From: Gonapodya sp. JEL0774
Lineage: Eukaryota; Monoblepharomycota; Monoblepharidomycetes; Monoblepharidales; Gonapodyaceae
Direction of reading: 5' to 3'
DNA length: 15,818 nt
NCBI GenBank assembly: GCA_027604505.1
Contig: JADIIX010000293.1
Location: 1 to 15,818 of the forward strand
Positions 10,615 to 15,818 of this stretch are shown here, in pieces (position 1 is the stretch's first letter; each line of letters starts with the position of its first letter). Both the position numbers and the translations under genes were made by a program. Below the pieces are notes generated by a model. It searched no databases. It saw only the letters and a list, made by a program, of their open reading frames with translations, and was not told the DNA's origin.

Positions 10615-10708
10615 AAAAAGTATTGAATGATCAAAACGACAACAAATTGCACTATGGGGGATATTATTGCTGTAGTGCGTGCGTATATCATTATTGATTC
10701 TTGTAGAG

Positions 10709-10714
10709 AATAAA
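10709..10714 (+). terminator. Candidate poly(A) signal AATAAA
   Basis: A canonical AATAAA lies 95 nt after the stop codon of the gelsolin-family gene, in AT-rich sequence. It is a plausible 3'-end processing signal for that mRNA. It is the only exact AATAAA I noted shortly after any of the four stop codons. Confidence 0.5.
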
Positions 10715-10742
10715 CTCTTGCTCCATCTGACTCGCAATATCG

Positions 10743-11351
10743 ATGTCGAGTAACATAAAAGTGGGAATGCAGAGGCAGCTTCAACACATCCATCGAATTA
10801 TTATTCCAGTTGTTTGCTTCACTGCAAGCTTAATGACATATAAAGATATTCTCCACTACCGACGCGCGCGCGATCAATTTCTTCTTTTCAATTCCTTCGT
10901 TCCACCTTATGTAATTCCAATTTCCATCATGGACAAATGCACCGTTGCACACGGAGTTCGACGGAACATGTTGTGCGACAAGCACCAGTTTCTCGCATGG
11001 ATAGATGCATGTTTATTACACTGGAACGGCACTGATCCACACCCCAGACGCAAACAACAAGTATGGTGGTTGAATGGATGGAGCAAGGTGGCTACATTAC
11101 CACAAACTTCCGTATTAGAATCGAGTTATAAATCACATAGCTTGTGGAGCGAAGAAACAAATCGAAAATTTATGTTAGTTGTGTGTCGGAGCATTCTGGT
11201 GTCGGAAGTGTCAGATATAACCCAAAAGTGGGTGTGGCGTGAGTGGGGACACAATACAAAGCACCAAAGCGACCCCCAACACTCAATCCCTGCTGCACGA
11301 AAACACCAGCACAAACCCCAGAATTTCCCATCGCTGGAAAACACAGGATAA
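10743..11351 (+). CDS. Orphan ORF, 202 codons, probably not a gene
   Basis: An ATG at 10743 opens 202 codons without a stop or intron, which is longer than expected by chance but not decisive. The predicted product has one weakly hydrophobic N-terminal stretch (IIIPVVCF) and is rich in Trp, His and Lys. The C-terminal third (WVWREWGHN... then SIPAARKHQHK) looks like translated A/C-rich promoter sequence. I recognise no domain. It sits exactly where the promoter and leader of the membrane-protein gene should be. Most likely spurious; a lineage-specific short gene is the alternative. Confidence 0.15.
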   Translation: MSSNIKVGMQRQLQHIHRIIIPVVCFTASLMTYKDILHYRRARDQFLLFNSFVPPYVIPISIMDKCTVAHGVRRNMLCDKHQFLAWIDACLLHWNGTDPHPRRKQQVWWLNGWSKVATLPQTSVLESSYKSHSLWSEETNRKFMLVVCRSILVSEVSDITQKWVWREWGHNTKHQSDPQHSIPAARKHQHKPQNFPSLENTG

Positions 11352-11432
11352 CGCATAAGACGGTGTAAAGCCGGTTGGAGTCGTAGGATCGAGCGACAAC
11401 CCCGATTGAATCGAGTGACGGAAACCGCGCCC

Positions 11433-14400
11433 ATGCCCGAACATCGTGGAGGTTCGGTGGTGGGGCAGCGACATTTCAGTGCTGCCGAAAGCGCAGCGGG
11501 GGTTCCAGATGCACTAGTTTACCCTTCAGGATTGGCATCGTTCATGTCACCTCAGTCGACAGGCTCATCCCAGCACTCTAGAGCAGCAACGATTGGCTCT
11601 TCGGACGTCGAGGGAGCGAGACGACCCGCAGGCCTGTTCGTCGATACAGCAAGCTCAGCTATGGGTGGCTTGGGAATCGCCCACCTTCTCGATTCTGCGC
11701 TCCCTGTATCACCTTCCCCTGCTTCGCCCCGACTTCAGTCACATACTCCTCTCACGAAACCGCAGCAAACGCCGGCATCTCCTCTGGCACCAGAATCTCC
11801 GACTCTTGCGGGACCTGCTTCTTTATCTTCCTACACATTCTCGGACTCTGGGGATGGCCTCGGAGGTCTTAGCCTGGGGGACTCTGTCGGATCCTCGAAC
11901 GTTAAATCTTCGACAGAGCGACGGCAGTCAAAGGACAAAAGGAGTTCCGCACCTCATAGAGATGGAAGCACGAACCGACAAGTGTCACCCGGATACGTCA
12001 CTGGCTCCAAACGACGGGTCCCGAGACGGAGCGCCTCCAAGTATGGCGAAGACGGGCTACCAAAGCGTACTGCGTCCAAACTCCCAACAGACGAAAGGCT
12101 GCCTCCGCCATCGTCTGGTAGCATTGTTTCTGCCCCTTCAGTGTACCACACGGGAAGTCAGTCAAGGTGGGCATTCTCTGTGGACAGTTCATTTGCAACT
12201 CCGATCTCACCAATTCCTCCAACTGTGTATCCTTAAATAGCCTCTCAGTTCAACACCGTCAAGCAGTTGCAAATCCTTTTATTTCCTCTGAAGCGTCTGT
12301 AGAGATAACCGCTGCTCCCATCCTTCAGCCGCCACCACCTGCCCGTGGCCGAGGAGGAGTCGTACCGCCTTCCATGATACTGCCCATTCCAGCTTCATCT
12401 TCTGCTTTCTATCAACAGTCACCATCCCCAACCGACGCATCGCTCCTTCCTGATGGCCGACCAAAACTCCCATCCACCACCGACCTCCTCTCAGTCCGCC
12501 AAGTCAACTCAAACATCGGTGGTCCAAGCACCAGCATATCAAGTGGTGAATCTGATCCAGAACAATTTTCATCTCCTAGTCGCCGTTCTACAGGCAGGGC
12601 CGGGGAGCGCGGTCGCCGAGCTGTGCCACGCCCACGGGCTCGGTCCTCGGATCGGGACCTCCAAAGACACTCCTGGGCTCCAGGTCAGGCAATCGATCTT
12701 CCCAGTGTCGCTGGTGGAGTTTCATCACGTCCTTCACGAGGGCCGAGCCCCGCACCATTCAGGCAGCACGTCAGGCAGGAGTCTGCAGGTTTTCCCAACC
12801 TTTCAGGACGTGCAGGAGATCGCATGTCGCGACGATACTCTGACATGTCTCTCAAGGCTACCATGGACGCCTACAGCGCTATGAAGTCTGCCGGGGAAGA
12901 TTCCGAAAATGATGGACATCTAACAGATGGTGGCAGTATGTTCGCCGGTCTTGGTCCTGGCAATGGTCGTAAACGAGATCCCACGGACCATCGCCGAGCT
13001 CGTAGCCGCGAGCGTGGTGAACGTCCACGGTCTTTTGTGTCCGCCGCGCGATCAGTATCGTCGATGGTTCTTGTACCCCGAGGAGCAGGTGACTTTGATC
13101 CCTCCGATTTTGCCAGAACACTCAGCCAACACAGCATGGGGAAGAAGAAGAGAAAAGCTGCCGCAACTGCGTCGATAAGTGGCCGCGTTAGCAGCGAGAC
13201 TTTCTTTGAAATCCCCACGGGAATCTCCGGCGCCGGATCCACAAGGTTCAGAGGCAAGCGTAGGTCGACCGCTGACCTGCGCACTGCCGTCGACGCGACC
13301 ACTGTCGCTGCATTTCGTTTGGCTTCCACGAGTGATGGTCCAGAGGGTTTCGCATTAGGCACAAATACCCAGCGGTTCCTCCAGCGTGTTCATCCCCGTC
13401 TCTCAGTGTGCTATTTGATGACACACTTGATACTTGTTGTTATTTTGCTGGCAGCCGCGGTGGCGTGGATAGTTTTCAATGTTCAGAGGTTGGCGAATGC
13501 GAAGCCGGTGATGGAAATCGGCAAGGCTGTTGTCGGACAAATGCAGATTCCCCGTGAGTTTCATCGCCAAAATCTGAGCCACATGTTCGAATCATAAAGC
13601 GCTCTCCACTTTTTTGTTGCAGCCATTGTTGTGTGCTCTCCTCACATCACCGCTATAATTTGTCAAACCTCGTTTTGGTCTTCGGCGGCAGATGACGTGG
13701 GCAAGTGCCCTGACGGATCGGTCAGCCGGTCTGGGTTGAATGTTACGGCAAAGCTGTTGACAGTTGGAGACTTCCCCCAGTTGGCTGTTTGGAACTCTGC
13801 ATGGTGAGTGCAAGTGAATCCTGCTGGAATGCACTTCAATCGCTATAGTGAAACATGAAAATTGTTGTTTCTGCCAACAGGAGCTGCTTCCTCTTCAATC
13901 CTTCCAAAACCTTTAATTTCGATCCCGCAACTGGGGTGGAGCGGGTTGTGCTGGTGGCCACTTCCGATCAGCTCACGAACGTTTCGCAAGAAAATACAGC
14001 GAGCATTTCTTTCACATCGCCACAATGGATTTTGATTGGCAAGGTAGATATTACTTCATCTTCTGGCCCACTGATGATCTTGCTCGTAAAGTCGAATCTC
14101 AGCAATCGAACATGGTATTCGCAGCCATATACCCTTGATGCGACTCCTACTGTACTTTCTTTTGATTTCGACTGGCTTATGTCGCCTGCCGTGGTGAACA
14201 CGCCTTTCACACGTATTGAGGTTGAAACTGGAGGTGCCCCTCAAGTCGACTTAACGTGGAAAACCAAGAGCCAGCAGCTCTACGATGGTTTCGCGAACAG
14301 TCCCAATATTTGGTCAGTTCTGGGAGCAGCGAAATGTGTGGTGGAATTATTGTTGAACTCTGTTTCTGATTGAATGAATGTCTTTGACCTCTAAGGGCTT

Positions 14401-15467
14401 TGATTCGCTTGTATCCCGATCTATCAAAATCCAATATTGTCGCGACCACCAAAGGCCTCAAAGTGGAGTCCTATTCAGTCGAGACACAAAACGGGACCTA
14501 TTCCTTTACATTCCCAAACTTCATCGGAACTTTCGGGGGTGTCGCAACGGGAAGTTTCGCGTGAGTTTGCTTTGATTGTTTGTTTGATGCAAGTTATTGG
14601 CTTTTGCTGAACGGATGGATTATCTCAGCCTTTACATCGTACTGTTTGGCTCAGCGAAGATTAATCCTTGGGGTGTGGTAGGTGTTGACATTTTCAATGT
14701 CTTCGTAGAGTCATTTCAGCTCGAATGTCACTGTTCTATCTGGCTCATTTAAACAGATGCAACGCTGGTTCTTCAAATCGACACCTTTCCTATCAGTTTC
14801 CGAGGAAGACGACAAGGAATCCTTGCAAGCTGTTGCAACAACATTGGATCCCAAACAACCATCAGCAGGCGGTCAGGTTTCTTTGACACCGGTTCCGAAG
14901 AGAAGCCAGGACCTTCCTCTTCGCACACTTGGCAAAGTTAGCCGCCTCGGATCACCTGAACACGATCCCCACGTAACCAATCTTAAAGATCGGCTTAGCT
15001 CCGATCATTCATCATCTTCATCGTCAGATGAGGATACTTTCGCTGGCGCAGTGCATTCTAACGATCGGCGGCGATCAATGCTAAATGAGCGCGCAACACC
15101 AAATGGCGACCGTTTCATTCCTATGACTGGGTCTGGGAGTTTGGGAGAGCACCGATTTTCGTTTGTCGGCGGCACCATTTCATCAGACGCGCCATTATTA
15201 GGAACTAGTGCGGCAGGATTGGGAAGCTCCACACTTCTGGGGAACTCGACTGATGGGGAACCTTCAATCAAGAGGGGTATTCGCGGGGAAGTGGAAATAC
15301 TGCGGCATCAACTTCAGCAGCTTCGAAATGATGCCACTCGTGGGTTTGCCAGGATGCATGTGATGGAGCGTCTTCTTTCTGCGTATTATTTGGAAGACCT
15401 TGATAAGATGGATTTCGAGGGACTGGTTAATTTGTCACTCGGAATAGAGGGAGTTGATGGTGTCTGA
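11433..15467 (+). CDS. Two-pass membrane protein with disordered cytosolic tail and glycosylated ectodomain
   Basis: Exons are 11433-12166, 12241-13553, 13623-13803, 13881-14312, 14396-14560, 14629-14677 and 14757-15467 (introns 74, 69, 77, 83, 68 and 79 nt); 1194 aa. Residues 1-635 are Ser/Pro/Arg-rich and disordered, with many SP, RRxS and RS motifs likely to be phosphorylated. TM1 is about 641-659. Residues 665-925 form an ectodomain with Cys687, 696, 711 and 745 and sequons at Asn722, 776, 815, 818 and 919. TM2 is about 926-952, Gly/Phe-rich. The C-terminal 240 aa are cytosolic, with an acidic Ser run and a coiled coil at about 1135-1171 ending in an AYYL motif. There is no signal peptide, so both ends should be cytosolic. 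From memory, fungal proteins with a Gly-rich second TM, then PWG, then a coiled coil ending in a YYL-type motif are common and uncharacterised in Mucoromycota and relatives. Function unknown; a surface sensor or scaffold is speculation. Confidence 0.87.
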
Positions 15468-15519
15468 GTGCCCTACATCGATGTGAGATTGATGTACAAG
15501 TGGAGGGGCCTGTGAGGGA

Positions 15520-15536
15520 GGGGGGGGGGGGGGGGG
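15520..15536 (+). repeat. Homopolymer G17 tract
   Basis: A run of 17 consecutive G lies 52 nt after the membrane-protein stop codon and is flanked by further G-rich sequence (GTGAGGGA before, AAGGCGG after). It could form a G-quadruplex in DNA or in the 3' UTR. Homopolymer length is prone to sequencing error and to variation between strains. Confidence 0.9.
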
Positions 15537-15766
15537 AAGGCGGTAGCCGGCAGGCAGGATCTGCATCAGATCACGTACCCTAACCCATATTTACAGATTA
15601 TTCCATGGCATCTATTTAAATATAACGCAACTAACCACAGGAGGGTAGTCTTTGGCAGTGGATCGTTCATGATGGCGATGCGAAAAACTTGTGAGACGAT
15701 GTGTTGTATTGAACATTCAAGAGCACACTGGGAAAAACTGGGCCGTTACCATTCCAGGTAATTCAT

Positions 15767-15786
15767 CGGTAATCTGCAGATTACCG
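15767..15786. repeat. Perfect 20-bp palindrome with flanking GGTAA/TTACC copies
   Basis: The half-site CGGTAATCTG is followed immediately by its exact reverse complement. The palindrome shares its GGTAA/TTACC core with a second, looser inverted pair just upstream (TTACC at 15746-15750, GGTAA at 15757-15761), so four copies occur within 40 bp. This could be a dimeric regulator site for a gene beyond the window, or a hairpin. Confidence 0.85.
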
Positions 15787-15818
15787 TCCTGATACCCGCC
15801 CTCGTACCATCCATCGGT

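Larger units (their letters stand above)
10615..11432. other. Intergenic region between gelsolin-family and membrane-protein genes
   Basis: These 818 bp hold the 3' UTR of the gelsolin-family gene and the promoter and 5' UTR of the membrane-protein gene. From about 11230 onward the + strand is rich in A and C (CACCA, CCCCAACAC types), as fungal promoters and leaders often are. An orphan open frame covers 10743-11351 and is listed separately. Confidence 0.6.
15468..15818. other. 3' flank of the membrane-protein gene
   Basis: This flank contains no recognisable gene. It holds the 3' UTR, a G17 tract, AT-rich sequence near 15610-15625 (ATTTAAATATAA), and a cluster of GGTAA/TTACC inverted repeats near the end of the window. 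The following gene, if any, lies outside. Confidence 0.6.

Noticed and set aside
11593-12240. 215-codon + strand frame overlapping exon 1 of the membrane-protein gene
   Set aside because: It is an alternative frame of low-complexity Ser/Pro-rich coding sequence; the chosen frame splices in phase at 12166/12241 into the TM-containing frame.
1-15818. CRISPR arrays, insertion sequences, phage or viral genes, toxin-antitoxin systems
   Set aside because: No regularly spaced repeats, transposase/integrase-like or viral motifs were seen, and the pervasive short spliceosomal introns indicate nuclear eukaryotic DNA.

Overview
The window reads as nuclear DNA of a eukaryote, most likely a fungus. Four intron-containing protein genes, all on the + strand, were reconstructed by joining reading frames across GT...AG introns. 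I count 18 introns. Nearly all are 60-83 nt long, most donors are GTGAGN or GTANGT, acceptors are mostly YAG, and several have CTNAC/CTRAY-like branch sites. There are no Shine-Dalgarno sites, operons or bacterial signals. A six-repeat gelsolin/flightless-type protein next to a two-pass membrane protein with a huge Ser/Pro-rich cytosolic tail suggests an early-diverging fungus (chytrid or mucoromycete-like) rather than an ascomycete. That placement is inference.

Layout. 1-2672: no gene I can support, apart from a CGG-N5-CCG inverted repeat just upstream of the first gene. 2673-3858: classical short-chain dehydrogenase/reductase (SDR), 4 exons, 330 aa. 3859-4418: intergenic. 4419-5293: HAD-superfamily phosphatase resembling yeast Pyp1 (YNL010W), 2 exons, 270 aa. 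5483-10614: gelsolin-family actin-binding protein, 9 exons, about 1523 aa, beginning only 189 bp after the phosphatase stop. 10615-11432: intergenic, with a poly(A)-signal candidate and an orphan ORF. 11433-15467: two-pass membrane protein, 7 exons, 1194 aa, with a long disordered cytosolic N-terminus, an N-glycosylatable ectodomain and a C-terminal coiled coil. 15468-15818: 3' flank with a G17 tract and a perfect 20-bp palindrome.

The genes do not form an obvious pathway. The SDR and the phosphatase are small soluble enzymes of metabolite or housekeeping type. The gelsolin-family protein acts on actin, and the membrane protein is of unknown function. I see no CRISPR array, tRNA, rRNA, transposon or virus-derived gene. 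The best candidates for something little described are the unusual gelsolin-family architecture and the two-pass membrane protein. All gene models rest on splice-site logic plus family patterns recalled from memory. No RNA evidence or database search was available.
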